DNA of 64,000 nucleotides from an uncultured Clostridia bacterium (GCA_944327625.1 CALVHL010000003.1:56470-120469), one strand, 5' to 3'; positions 43,779 through 52,588 are shown, numbered from the stretch's first letter. Notes: generated by a model not told the origin, from the letters alone. Numbers and translations are program-made.

Positions 43779-45226
43779 TATGCTTTACCTCCTATCGTAA
43801 GTGCCAGGTCATAGTTGGACGTCGCGAAGTATGCTGCGTAAAGGCAGAGGAAGTTGGACTTGGTCGCGTGCGTTTCACTCGCTCCCGTTGCACCCGTCTC
43901 GATGAGGCTGAGATCGGTGTCGTCCGCATTTTCGCCGAGAACTGCAAGGAAGTCTTCCGCACTCTTGCCGACTATATAAGTGCCGTCGAGAATATCGGGC
44001 ATCATATATTCGTTATAGCCGTAGGTCGAGCCGTTTACGTCTATATTGAACGCAGTAACCTTCTTGTCCGCGCCGACCGAGATGGTAAGCTCGAACGCGC
44101 CTGCCACGCCAAGTCCCGTAGTCTTGATGTCGTAGGTGATTACGCCGTCTGCAACCGTCCACGCGGTCGCGTCCATTTCTATATACTCGGTGTTGACTAT
44201 GTTTGCAAGCATAGCCGAGGTATAAGCCTCGTCATAGTTAGCCGTCGCAAACAGAGCGGCATAGAGGCAGAGGAAGTTGGACTTGGTCGCGTGTGTTTCA
44301 CTCGATCCCGTTGCGCCCGTCTCAATCTGGCTGAGGCTGGTGTCGTCCGCATTTTCGCCGAGAACGGCAAGGAAGTCTTCCGCGCCTTTACCGACAATAT
44401 ACGTGCCGTCAAGAATGTCGGGCATCATATATTCGTTATAGCCGTAGGTCGAGCCGTTTACGTCGATATTGAACGCAGTAACTTTCTTGTCCGCGCCGAC
44501 CGAAATGGTAAGCTCGAACGCGCCTGCCACGCCAAGTCCCGTGGTCTTGATGTCGTAGGTGATTACGCCGTTTTCGTCAACCGTGTGCGAGGAAGCCGCG
44601 CCGTCGATATATTCGATATACGCATAGTTCTCATAAGGGTTGCCGGCAATCGACTGACCTAATATCTGGCTCTTTACGAAGTCTACGGCGGTGTTTACGC
44701 CGTTGGTTATGGCGGTCGTCGAGAGGGTTACGCCCGTAATCAGTCCCGTCGCGTGAATGTCGTTTACGTCGAAAGCTTCACCGTCGACATAATGCTGCGA
44801 ATAGTACTGGTATACCTCTGCGGGGATAGAGCTCGTAAGCGTTTCGCCGGGAGCAGTATCGATGAGCACGTTGCCCACGCCCGAAACGGCATTGTTTTCG
44901 ACCTTAACGACTACCCAGCTTGTTATTGCGCCGCCGTAGCCGCCTGTACCGCTGGCATTAATTATATAGTTGCCGTCCTTGGTAACTTTATAGACTTTGT
45001 TTACTTCTCCGTAGTTGAATTTGGTCTCCAGATCGTCGAGACTGATTTCCTCGGTTTCGACGCTTTCGCCGTAAATCTTGCCGAGAACGCGGTCAAGCTT
45101 TTCCTGTTCGGAAACATAGAACAAAGCGTTGCATATAGTCAGCAGTATGCCGCATACAAGCAGTATGGAAAGGAGGACTACTATACACTTGAATGCCGTG
45201 CCTTTAAAAAATTGTTTTGCAGACAT
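43778..45226 (-). CDS. rnfG: RnfG with a duplicated C-terminal FMN-attachment module
   Basis: A 482-residue protein, more than twice the usual RnfG length of about 200. An N-terminal helix (about 13-36) is followed by a normal FMN-binding domain with the attachment motif changed to TGVT (164-167) from the usual (S/T)GA(S/T). Two nearly identical modules follow, about 220-325 and 361-466, spaced by exactly 141 residues. Each ends in TGATG(S/A)SETHATKSNFLC, a TGAT motif (303-306 and 444-447) fit for ApbE flavinylation. RnfG normally shuttles electrons outside the membrane between RnfD and RnfC. The extra modules could carry two additional FMN groups. Confidence 0.9.
   Translation of the reverse strand: MSAKQFFKGTAFKCIVVLLSILLVCGILLTICNALFYVSEQEKLDRVLGKIYGESVETEEISLDDLETKFNYGEVNKVYKVTKDGNYIINASGTGGYGGAITSWVVVKVENNAVSGVGNVLIDTAPGETLTSSIPAEVYQYYSQHYVDGEAFDVNDIHATGLITGVTLSTTAITNGVNTAVDFVKSQILGQSIAGNPYENYAYIEYIDGAASSHTVDENGVITYDIKTTGLGVAGAFELTISVGADKKVTAFNIDVNGSTYGYNEYMMPDILDGTYIVGKGAEDFLAVLGENADDTSLSQIETGATGSSETHATKSNFLCLYAALFATANYDEAYTSAMLANIVNTEYIEMDATAWTVADGVITYDIKTTGLGVAGAFELTISVGADKKVTAFNIDVNGSTYGYNEYMMPDILDGTYIVGKSAEDFLAVLGENADDTDLSLIETGATGASETHATKSNFLCLYAAYFATSNYDLALTIGGKA
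43829..44146 (-). repeat. RnfG module repeat, copy 2
   Basis: Encodes residues 361-466. Nearly identical to 44252-44569 with an offset of exactly 423 bp; only a handful of codons differ, so the duplication is recent or maintained by gene conversion. Confidence 0.9.
44252..44569 (-). repeat. RnfG module repeat, copy 1
   Basis: Encodes residues 220-325 of RnfG; see the partner copy at 43829-44146. Confidence 0.9.
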
Positions 45227-46273
45227 TTATTTGACCTCCTTGACTTTCTTTTCCCTCTTATAGCCGAAGGGCTTGCCGATGATATACTTGTCGATGAGGG
45301 GAACGACGAGGTTCATGAGAACTATTACGAAGGAAACTACTTCTATTCCCGTATAATACCTGAGAACGGAAGTAAGTATTGCAAGGCAGACATAGTAAAC
45401 TATCTGTCCGTAAACGCCCTTGGGGGAGGTGACGTAGTCGGTTGCCATAAATATTGCGCCGAACATCAGACCGCCCGAAAGCGCGAATGAGGGGAACAGG
45501 CTTATGTCAAAGCTTGCCGTAGCGCCCTCTTCGGGGATAGCTGCAAGGCAGACCGAAAGGAATGCCGAGAGCACGATATAGAGGAGGGGCTGCCACCACT
45601 TGATGACCTTTCTCACGCAGAGGTAGATATAGCCGACTATGAGTGCTATCTTGCAGGTCTCGCCTATGCAGCCGGCAAGTCCCGTGCCGAGCAGCAGGTC
45701 GACGAGGCTCATTGCGTCGCCGTTGCCTTTTAAAAGCGCGCCCGAAAGATAGGTTGCGCCCGTCGTCACGGTGCTGCTTTCAATCGCGCCGAAGTTTGCC
45801 GCCGTGTAGGTGGTCAGGGAAGTGAAGCTTATGAATATGAATACTCTGCCCATGGCTGCGGGGTTGACGAGGTTTCTGCCCGTGCCGCCGAATACCATCT
45901 TGACGAGCGCGATTGCAACCACCGCACCGATGAGTATTTCATACCACTTTACGCCCGAGGGAACGATGAGCGCGAGTATTAAACCCGTAACTATCGAGGT
46001 AAAGTCAAACTGTTTCCACCACTTCTTGCATACGCCTGCGGCGTTCTTGCACTTATTCTTGAAGCCGCCCTTTTCGATGAAGAAGTAGACGAACTCCGTC
46101 GCCACCGCGCCGAGCACGGCGGTAATTTCAAGCACGAATGCATTTACGCCGAAGAAGATAATTCCGCAGATCGCGGCGGGAAGAAGCGCGATTATGACGT
46201 CGAGCATTATGCCCTTGGTCGTGCGCTTTGATTTAACGTGGGGAGGGGTGGATATTACTATGCTGTTATCCAT
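45227..46273 (-). CDS. rnfD: Rnf complex membrane subunit RnfD
   Basis: A 348-residue polytopic membrane protein. TTGATYLSGALL (TGAT at residues 171-174) is the site for covalent FMN on Thr, added by ApbE. GGTGRNLVNPAAMGRVF is the family signature. RnfD carries flavins and takes part in cation translocation. It overlaps rnfC by one base (TAATG) and ends directly before the rnfG start codon. Confidence 0.94.
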   Translation of the reverse strand: MDNSIVISTPPHVKSKRTTKGIMLDVIIALLPAAICGIIFFGVNAFVLEITAVLGAVATEFVYFFIEKGGFKNKCKNAAGVCKKWWKQFDFTSIVTGLILALIVPSGVKWYEILIGAVVAIALVKMVFGGTGRNLVNPAAMGRVFIFISFTSLTTYTAANFGAIESSTVTTGATYLSGALLKGNGDAMSLVDLLLGTGLAGCIGETCKIALIVGYIYLCVRKVIKWWQPLLYIVLSAFLSVCLAAIPEEGATASFDISLFPSFALSGGLMFGAIFMATDYVTSPKGVYGQIVYYVCLAILTSVLRYYTGIEVVSFVIVLMNLVVPLIDKYIIGKPFGYKREKKVKEVK

Positions 46274-47580
46274 TATTTGCCTCCTTTTTTAGCGGTAGCC
46301 CTTACGGCAGCCTTGGTCTTTCTTATCGCCTGAATTAAAGGCCTCTTAGCGGGGCAGATGTACTCGCACGCGCCGCACTCAATGCAAGCCATCGTGTTGC
46401 CGAGCTTGGCAGCCGTCTCGAAGTCGCCTGCAGCCGAATAGAATGCGGTATTCATTGGCATGAGGTGCATGGGGCATACGTCCGCGCACTTGCCGCAGTT
46501 GAGGCAGGCGGTGGGTTCTTCGGCAGCCGCTTCCTTGTCGGAGAGCAGTAAAATGCCCGAAGTCGTCTTGTGCGTGTAAGCGTCATAGCTTGCAATCGCA
46601 ACGCCCGTCATAGGACCGCCGAGTATTGCCTTCTTGGGTGCGGAAGCTTCGCCGCCGCAGTAAGCAACTATGTCTGCAACGGGCGTACCTACCTTGACGA
46701 GCAGGTTCTTGGGCTGAGCGACTGCTCCGCCCGAAACGGTGAGCACCCTGTCGATGAGCGGTTTGCCCAGCTCTACCGCCTCGTAAACCGCGTAGGCGGT
46801 GGCGACGTTCTGCACGACTACGCCGCTGTCCGCGGGCAGTTTGCCTATGCCGACTTTCCTTCCCGTAGTGACGTAGATGAGGTGCTTTTCGCTGCCCATC
46901 GGGTACTGCTTTTTGAGAATGACGGGCTGAATGTCGTCGAACGCCTCGAAAGCAGCGATAGCGTCGGGCTTATTCGCCTCTATGCCGATGACTATCTTGC
47001 TCACGCCCAGCGCCTTGGCGATATACCTCGCGCCCTTTGCAATCTCCGCCGTCTTTTCGACCATAAGTCTGTGATCGCAGGTGAGGTAGGGCTCGCACTC
47101 CGCGCCGTTGAGAATGAGCGTGTCGACGGGCGTTTTAGGTGCGACCTTGACGGCGGTGGGGAAACCTGCCCCGCCCAGACCGACTATGCCGCACGCGCGA
47201 ATTCTCTCTTTGATGCTCTCCGCCGTGATGTCCGTAAGAGGGGGGAGATAGGCTTTCTCGCCGCTGCCGTCGTTTTTGATGACGACGAAGGGTTCGGGGC
47301 CGCAGGCGCAGTTTATTTCTTTTACTTCGACCACTTCGCCCGCAATGCTTGCGAATACGTCGGAGGAAATAGCGCCGTCGGCTTTGGCGATAATCTCGCC
47401 CTCCTTAACTTTTTGTCCCTTCTCGACGCAGGCAACGGCGGGCTTGCCCAGCGACTGACACAGCGAAATATACGCCGTATCGGGTGCAGGCATAGTCTCG
47501 CACGGGCAGTCGCAGGCAAGATATTTCATGTCTTTGACGTGAATGCCGGCAAAAAAGGACTTTGCTTTAATTGCTTTCAA
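46273..47580 (-). CDS. rnfC: Rnf complex subunit RnfC (NADH-reacting)
   Basis: A 435-residue cytoplasmic-face subunit. The GLGGAGFPTAVK loop binds FMN/NADH (Complex I 51-kDa-like), and two C-terminal [4Fe-4S] motifs are present, CLNCGKCADVCP and CIECGACEYICP. It reduces NAD+ with electrons from the membrane arm. The start is a TTG (complement of 47578-47580), which is well supported by AGGAGG 7 nt upstream and by the family N-terminus. First rnf gene, after the Gx transporter gene. Confidence 0.94.
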   Translation of the reverse strand: MKAIKAKSFFAGIHVKDMKYLACDCPCETMPAPDTAYISLCQSLGKPAVACVEKGQKVKEGEIIAKADGAISSDVFASIAGEVVEVKEINCACGPEPFVVIKNDGSGEKAYLPPLTDITAESIKERIRACGIVGLGGAGFPTAVKVAPKTPVDTLILNGAECEPYLTCDHRLMVEKTAEIAKGARYIAKALGVSKIVIGIEANKPDAIAAFEAFDDIQPVILKKQYPMGSEKHLIYVTTGRKVGIGKLPADSGVVVQNVATAYAVYEAVELGKPLIDRVLTVSGGAVAQPKNLLVKVGTPVADIVAYCGGEASAPKKAILGGPMTGVAIASYDAYTHKTTSGILLLSDKEAAAEEPTACLNCGKCADVCPMHLMPMNTAFYSAAGDFETAAKLGNTMACIECGACEYICPAKRPLIQAIRKTKAAVRATAKKGGK

Positions 47581-47628
47581 ATCAGAACCTCCTTCAAGAG
47601 TTTGTTTACAGAATTTATCTTAATCTCG

Positions 47629-48165
47629 TCATCGCTTTACGCCCAGCGCCTTTTCAAAGACGCTGACGGGTACCCGCCTGAAAATAATCCACACGACAAG
47701 ACCAATGCACGCGCCCGAAACTATGCCCAGCAGCATGAAATAGGGCAGAAGCATTATTGCCGAGGGGGTAGCGGAAACTATTACGTTGACGATATTCTGG
47801 GTAATGTTGTGAAAGACCGCCGCGACCACGCTGACGGCAATTATGCTAAGACGCGGGTAGACGACGTACAGAAGGAGCGAGCTTACCGCCATGGACACAA
47901 TTCCGCCCGTGAACGAGTAGACTAGCCCCCAGAGGTTATTGGCAAATATTGCGCTGAGAAGCGTTCTTACCGTCACGACGATGAATGCCTCGACGGGAGA
48001 ATAGATTATGAGAACGGCAAACGAAAAGGTGTTGGAAAGCCCTAATTTCGCCCCGGGAATGATGAGCGGGGGAAAGAGATTTTCTATGAGAAAAGTTATA
48101 AGGCTCAGCGCCGTGAAAACGGAAAGCACCGCAATCTTTTTGGTTACATAGTGAGAACCTTTCAT
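47629..48165 (-). CDS. Gx transporter family / heptaprenyl diphosphate synthase component I-like membrane protein
   Basis: A 178-residue membrane protein with about five helices (IAVLSVFTALSLITFLIENL at the N-terminus, then a PGAKLGLSN loop). It matches PF07456, annotated either as heptaprenyl diphosphate synthase subunit I or Gx transporter; the family is typically encoded with rnf, NusG-II and apbE genes in Clostridia. A transporter-like (ECF-S type) fold is more consistent with its profile than an enzyme. It is the first gene of the rnf operon, 48 bp upstream of rnfC. Its promoter lies only 9 bp above the ATG. Confidence 0.8.
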   Translation of the reverse strand: MKGSHYVTKKIAVLSVFTALSLITFLIENLFPPLIIPGAKLGLSNTFSFAVLIIYSPVEAFIVVTVRTLLSAIFANNLWGLVYSFTGGIVSMAVSSLLLYVVYPRLSIIAVSVVAAVFHNITQNIVNVIVSATPSAIMLLPYFMLLGIVSGACIGLVVWIIFRRVPVSVFEKALGVKR

Positions 48166-48174
48166 ATAGTCAAT

Positions 48175-48203
48175 ATTATATACTATAATCTCGCATTAGT
48201 AAA
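48175..48203 (-). promoter_or_regulatory. Promoter of the Gx-rnfCDGEAB operon
   Basis: Minus strand: TTTACT (48203-48198), 17 bp, TATAAT (48180-48175). The ATG at 48165 is 9 bp beyond, so the predicted leader is only about 3 nt. Confidence 0.65.
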
Positions 48204-48257
48204 TATTTTACGGGCAATTTTAATAAAAAAATGTGACCAAACTTAACTTTTCGGGTG

Positions 48258-48286
48258 TTGACAAAAGTACTTTATGCGGATATAAT
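48258..48286 (+). promoter_or_regulatory. Full-consensus promoter of the M18 aminopeptidase gene
   Basis: TTGACA (48258-48263), exactly 17 bp, TATAAT (48281-48286), with CGGAGG and the ATG at 48308 just after. A strong constitutive promoter is expected. Confidence 0.88.
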
Positions 48287-48307
48287 ATACTGACGGAGGC
48301 TAAAATT

Positions 48308-49672
48308 ATGAATTACGAGTATAAAAGAAAAAATATTTACAAAGAAGCCGACGAAGGCATGAAAGAAAGCATTTTTGCCTACGCGGAGGAATACAAGAAG
48401 TTCCTCTTTAATTCCAAGACCGAACGCGGCGCGGCGCATTCCGCGCGCGAACTTGCCGAAGCGAGGGGATATAAGCCCTTTGAATTCGGGCAGAAGATAA
48501 AGGCGGGCGACAAGCTCTACTTCATCAACAGGGATAAAAACATATTCCTCATGAGGGTGGGTAAAAACGACATCGAAAAGCGCGGAATAAAGATTATGGT
48601 CGCGCACGTCGACAGTCCCCGTCTCGATCTCAAACCCAATCCGCTTTTCGAGGACAGCGGCATAAGTTTTCTCAAAACGCACTACTACGGCGGCATAAAG
48701 AAGTATCAGTGGACGACCATTCCTCTCGCCCTGCACGGCGTGGTTATGCTGCCCGGCGGCAAAAAACTCAATATCTGCGTCGGCGAGGAGGAGGGCGATC
48801 CCATATTCTACATCACCGACCTTCTGCCTCATCTCTCGCAGGAGCAGAACACCAAGCCCCTCGGCACGGCGATATCGGGCGAAAACCTCAACGCGGTAAT
48901 CGCCACCATGCCCGACAAGGACGAGGAGAAGGACGCCGTCAAGGCGGCAGTTTTGAAGCTTCTCCACGACAAGTACGGCGTCGAGGAAGTCGACTTCGAG
49001 ACCAGCGAACTCTGCTTCGTGCCTGCGGGCAAGCCCCGCGACGTCGGCTTCGACAGATCGCTCATCTCGGCTTACGGCCACGACGACAAGGTGTGCGCAT
49101 ATCCCGAAATGACCGCGCTCTTTGACTGCGACAGCGACGACACCATAATGGCGGTATTCGCCGACAAGGAGGAGACGGGCAGCGAGGGTGTGACGGGTAT
49201 GCAGTCGCGCGTCATTCTCGACGTAATCGACAGCATCTGTTCGTCTCTCGGCGCAAATCCCATCGTCGTAAGGTATAAATCGCTCTGCATTTCGGCAGAC
49301 GTAACGGCGGCTTACGATCCCGCCTACGCAGACGTCTACGAAAAGAGAAATTCGTCGTATATCAACTGCGGCGCGTCCCTCACGAAGTACCACGGCGCGC
49401 GCGGCAAGTCGTCCACCAACGACGCTTCCGCCGAAACCGTCGGACATCTCAGGGATATATTTGAAAAGGCGGGCGTAATCTGGCAGACGGGCGAACTCGG
49501 CAAGATCGACGTCGGCGGCGGCGGAACGGTCGCAATGTATATCGCCAACCTCGGCATAGACACCTGCGACATGGGCGTTCCCGTGCTCTCCATGCACGCC
49601 CCTTACGAGGTCATCTCCAAGGCGGACCTCTATTCCATGTACCTCGCGATGAAGGCGTTTTGCCAGTCGTAA
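48308..49672 (+). CDS. M18 family aminopeptidase
   Basis: A 454-residue dinuclear zinc aminopeptidase of the M18 (aminopeptidase I) family. Metal and catalytic segments are HVDSPRLD (H100), DKEETGSEGVTG, GHDDKV and the C-terminal PVLSMHAPYEV with its terminal His ligand. It removes N-terminal residues from cytoplasmic peptides. The ATG at 48308 is chosen over an upstream in-frame ATG at 48233, which lies above the promoter. Monocistronic with two terminators downstream. Confidence 0.9.
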   Translation: MNYEYKRKNIYKEADEGMKESIFAYAEEYKKFLFNSKTERGAAHSARELAEARGYKPFEFGQKIKAGDKLYFINRDKNIFLMRVGKNDIEKRGIKIMVAHVDSPRLDLKPNPLFEDSGISFLKTHYYGGIKKYQWTTIPLALHGVVMLPGGKKLNICVGEEEGDPIFYITDLLPHLSQEQNTKPLGTAISGENLNAVIATMPDKDEEKDAVKAAVLKLLHDKYGVEEVDFETSELCFVPAGKPRDVGFDRSLISAYGHDDKVCAYPEMTALFDCDSDDTIMAVFADKEETGSEGVTGMQSRVILDVIDSICSSLGANPIVVRYKSLCISADVTAAYDPAYADVYEKRNSSYINCGASLTKYHGARGKSSTNDASAETVGHLRDIFEKAGVIWQTGELGKIDVGGGGTVAMYIANLGIDTCDMGVPVLSMHAPYEVISKADLYSMYLAMKAFCQS

Positions 49673-49683
49673 ATGCTGAATTT

Positions 49684-49712
49684 AAGGCACGGCGATTGCC
49701 GTGCCTTTATTA
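49684..49712 (+). terminator. First terminator after the M18 gene
   Basis: Stem AAGGCACGGC (49684-49693) with GCCGTGCCTT (49698-49707), 4-nt loop, then TATTA. Confidence 0.75.
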
Positions 49713-49718
49713 CGTAAA

Positions 49719-49754
49719 GCGGGCGCAACCCATCGGTTGCGCCCGCAGTTTTTT
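49719..49754 (+). terminator. Second, stronger terminator between convergent genes
   Basis: Perfect 12-bp stem GCGGGCGCAACC / GGTTGCGCCCGC, loop CATC, then AGTTTTTT on the plus strand. It separates the M18 gene from the minus-strand rqcH operon. Confidence 0.88.
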
Positions 49755-49762
49755 CTTGTATT

Positions 49763-50125
49763 TCAGCCGCCGAACACGGCTTTTATGATGAGCGTGAAGA
49801 TAAATGTCGCCACCGCGCCGACGAATGCGAGAAATATCTTGTACGCAATGTCCCTGCGCCGCTTTTTTGCCGAGCGCACGTATTCCGCTCCGTCGGGGCG
49901 GAGGGATATGACGTACATCTTTTCGCCCCGCCTTTCGGAGGAAATGACTTCGAGATAGCCGCCGCTTTCCAGCGCGTCCAGCGCCCCGTCAAGGCGTTCG
50001 GCGGTGTTCTTCGCGCCCGACGGCATTATGCTCATTATGTCCAGCGGCGACACCAGACAGCCGTCCGTGCCGTCGCACAGCGCGTAAACGGCGTTCATTA
50101 CGGCGTTCTGATAGCGTGAAAGCAT
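49763..50125 (-). CDS. Winged-helix domain membrane protein (last gene of rqcH operon)
   Basis: A 120-residue protein. Residues 1-80 look like a winged helix (AERLDGALDALESGGYLEVI as recognition helix plus wing, then MYVISLRPDGAEYV), followed by a basic linker KKRRRD and one C-terminal membrane helix (about 97-117). The start used has AAGGAG directly against the ATG, which is closer than usual; it makes the gene begin 4 bp after the previous stop. I recognise no named family. It resembles its upstream neighbour in layout and may be a tail-anchored DNA- or nucleic-acid-binding protein. Confidence 0.6.
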   Translation of the reverse strand: MLSRYQNAVMNAVYALCDGTDGCLVSPLDIMSIMPSGAKNTAERLDGALDALESGGYLEVISSERRGEKMYVISLRPDGAEYVRSAKKRRRDIAYKIFLAFVGAVATFIFTLIIKAVFGG

Positions 50126-50129
50126 CTCC

Positions 50130-50504
50130 TTACAGCAGCCCTCCGAGAAATACCGAAAGTCCGCCGCCCAGCGCCCCGCCGAAAAATGCCGCCGCCAGCA
50201 TAGCGACGGCAAGCGCCGCGCCGTTCGCCCTTCGGGGCTGTTCCGCGCTCGTCGTTCCGCCCAGCGCCGCCCTTGTTTCGGGCGTAAAGGGTTTGAGGTA
50301 GGCGAGGCAGAACGCAGGGCCGCGGGCGTAACGCACCTCTATGCAGCCCTCTTTTGTAAGCCGCGTAAGCGCGGCTTCGAGCGCGTCGCGGCTGCGTTCG
50401 TCTTCGGGGAAGACTTCGAGCAGTTCGTCCTCGTAATATATTGCGTATTTCCCGACCTGACCTTCGCTCAGTTTTTGGCACAGCGCAGCGTAAATTTCGT
50501 CCAT
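50130..50504 (-). CDS. Winged-helix domain membrane protein
   Basis: A 124-residue protein. The N-terminal 75 residues look like a winged helix (SRDALEAALTRLTKEGCIEV, then an aromatic-rich strand), followed by an Ala/Gly-rich C-terminal membrane segment (about 95-122). No catalytic motif and no named family that I recognise. It precedes the similar 49763-50125 gene by 4 bp and follows a small membrane protein, so the three lie downstream of rqcH in one probable operon. Confidence 0.6.
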   Translation of the reverse strand: MDEIYAALCQKLSEGQVGKYAIYYEDELLEVFPEDERSRDALEAALTRLTKEGCIEVRYARGPAFCLAYLKPFTPETRAALGGTTSAEQPRRANGAALAVAMLAAAFFGGALGGGLSVFLGGLL

Positions 50505-50535
50505 TACTATATATTGTCGGACAAAACGCGCCTTT

Positions 50536-50856
50536 TTATTCCCCGCCGCCCCCGAAAACGAGCGAAATGCCGACGAGCACGACGGCGAGCGCCGCGCACA
50601 TTACGACGTAGCAGGCAACCCTCAGCGCCTTGCAGGCGGTGAAATAGTCGTGTTTTTTCTGGGCGTTGAGAAAGGAAACGCCCGCAAGTTCGCACAGCAT
50701 GCTGCCGAACAGCAGGTATGTGCCCGCGCCCTTTATGCAAAAGGCGAGCACGAACATTATAAGTCCGACGGCGAACGCGCCGAGGGCGATATAGAAGTGC
50801 GTCCTCTTGCCGTCGCCCTGTCCGTCGTCGTTATTTTCGGGTATGCGGTCATTCAT
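50536..50856 (-). CDS. Small two- to three-helix membrane protein
   Basis: A 106-residue protein with a hydrophilic, acidic N-terminus (NDRIPENNDDGQGDG) and three hydrophobic segments (about 22-42, 46-60, 78-98). The start chosen (MNDRIPEN) overlaps the rqcH stop by 8 bp; a longer in-frame reading lies inside rqcH. No family recognised. Coupled to rqcH by overlap. Confidence 0.6.
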   Translation of the reverse strand: MNDRIPENNDDGQGDGKRTHFYIALGAFAVGLIMFVLAFCIKGAGTYLLFGSMLCELAGVSFLNAQKKHDYFTACKALRVACYVVMCAALAVVLVGISLVFGGGGE

Positions 50857-52528
50857 TGTCGTTCCTCGCTTCCGTGTGCGCGCTCGGCGACACGAGTATG
50901 GTCTTGTATTGAGTATAGTTGACAAACCCGGCGTTTGCGCCCGACGGTTTTCTGACAAATTTTCTCTGCGTATAGTCTACGGCGACCTTGTCGCTCTGCC
51001 GCGCTTCAGAATAGTAAGCGCACACCTCGGCGGCAAATTTTATCGCCTCGTCCGTCGGCTGCCTGCCCTCGCAGACTATCGCCGCGTGGGAGGAGTGGTA
51101 GGACTTGACGTGCAGCCATATATCGCTCTCCGAAAGGCACTTCAAAAGCCTGTCGTTCTGCACGTTGTTGCGCCCGCAGAGCACGGTAAAACCGCCGCAC
51201 TCGTACCGCCTGAAAGGCAGCGGAGCGTCCTTGCCCTTTTTGGCGTTTTTTCTGTCGGGCGCGGGCAGTATCGATAGGGCGACAAGCTCCTCCGAAATGC
51301 CCGTCAGATCGGGCATATCCTCGGCCGAATCGATGCTCGACCGAATAGAAGCGAGGTATGATAACAGCGCCGTCACTTCCTCTTTCTGTTGTCCGCAGCT
51401 CTCGGCTGTGCGCTTGAGTTTTGCGTACTTTTTATAGTATTTCTGCGCGTTCTGCGCGGGCGTAAGCCTCGCGTCGAGCTCGATCTTTATTTTGCCCGCG
51501 TTTTCGTCGTAATAGTTGACCGCCTCAAAGCTCTTGTCGCCGCGTTGGATGGCATATATGTTGGAGGTAATCAGCTCTCCTTTAAGTCTTATTTCCTCCG
51601 TCTGCTCACATTCTGCAAGCCGCGTTTCAATCTGTCCCAGCCGCTTTTCCGCCTTCTTGACGGCGGAGGAAAGGGCGGAGGTGAGCTTCCTCTTTGCGTC
51701 CTCGAAAAGCCGCTTGCCCACGCAGAAGTCATAGTACGCCGCCTGCGCCTCCAAGAGGGTGGGGTAGGACTTTTTGTCTGCCGTTGCAGAGCGCGCGCAG
51801 AAGTCGAGCGGCTGCCCGTCCGAATAAGTTATGCAGGGCGAAATATCTTCGTCCGAAACGTAGGCAAAAACCTCTTTCGCGCTTATGCCCTCGCCGTAAC
51901 AAAGAACCATGTCCTCGGCGGTCACGCGGGCAATGCCCGCCACGTTGTCGGCAATGAGCTTTGCCGCGTCTCCGTGGGGCGCGTCGAACAGCCTTTCAAG
52001 TGCGGGCAGGTCGAAGGGGCTTACCTTGTCCTGCTTTTCGGGCAGGGCGTATTTTGCCCCGCACAGGGTTATTCGCCTCGCGTTGTTTTCGAGCGACGCG
52101 ACTTTTAGCGCGCCGACGATAATTCCGTCCTTGGTCAGCACCGCGTTAGAGTATTTGCCCATAATTTCGAGGTACAGCCTCATGTCCGTGCTCTCGAATT
52201 CCGAAAAGCACTTAAAATCGAAGCAGATAACCCTCTCGAACCCGACCTGCGAAATCGCCGTGATCTGCGCGTTCTGCAGGTGCTTTCTCAGCAGCATGCA
52301 GAAGTTGGGCGCAACCTTGGGGTTGGGCGTTTCGCGCTTTTCCCCCGCGCTTATCCTGCAATATTTTGCCGAAAGACAAATATCAAGTTTAACCGTGCCT
52401 CTGGCGGTGTATATTAAAAGGGAGAGCCAGTCTTTCTCGGGTTGATTTATCCTCGATATTTTGCCGCCCGTAAACAGTCGGTCAAGCTCTCCGGTAACGT
52501 GTCTCAGCGTATATGCGTCCTGCGGCAT
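50849..52528 (-). CDS. rqcH: Ribosome quality control protein RqcH (NFACT family)
   Basis: A 559-residue NFACT protein: NFACT-N (about 1-210), coiled-coil arms (about 280-430) and C-terminal NFACT-R (about 440-550, WLHVKSYHSSHAAIV). RqcH binds stalled 50S-peptidyl-tRNA and directs C-terminal alanine tailing, marking nascent chains for ClpXP-type degradation. The B. subtilis DR motif reads ER here (E98, R99 in GFERV), a conservative change. It is divergent from tig-clpP-clpX-lon, so the proteases that would remove tagged chains are encoded beside it. Confidence 0.9.
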   Translation of the reverse strand: MPQDAYTLRHVTGELDRLFTGGKISRINQPEKDWLSLLIYTARGTVKLDICLSAKYCRISAGEKRETPNPKVAPNFCMLLRKHLQNAQITAISQVGFERVICFDFKCFSEFESTDMRLYLEIMGKYSNAVLTKDGIIVGALKVASLENNARRITLCGAKYALPEKQDKVSPFDLPALERLFDAPHGDAAKLIADNVAGIARVTAEDMVLCYGEGISAKEVFAYVSDEDISPCITYSDGQPLDFCARSATADKKSYPTLLEAQAAYYDFCVGKRLFEDAKRKLTSALSSAVKKAEKRLGQIETRLAECEQTEEIRLKGELITSNIYAIQRGDKSFEAVNYYDENAGKIKIELDARLTPAQNAQKYYKKYAKLKRTAESCGQQKEEVTALLSYLASIRSSIDSAEDMPDLTGISEELVALSILPAPDRKNAKKGKDAPLPFRRYECGGFTVLCGRNNVQNDRLLKCLSESDIWLHVKSYHSSHAAIVCEGRQPTDEAIKFAAEVCAYYSEARQSDKVAVDYTQRKFVRKPSGANAGFVNYTQYKTILVSPSAHTEARNDNE

Positions 52529-52559
52529 ACCTACCGTCCTCTGTTTTTTAACTGACCTA

Positions 52560-52588
52560 ATTATACGGCAAAAAAAATAAAAAGTAAA
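52560..52588 (-). promoter_or_regulatory. Promoter of the rqcH operon
   Basis: Minus strand: TTTACT (52588-52583), 17 bp, TATAAT (52565-52560), about 30 bp above the ATG. Confidence 0.68.
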
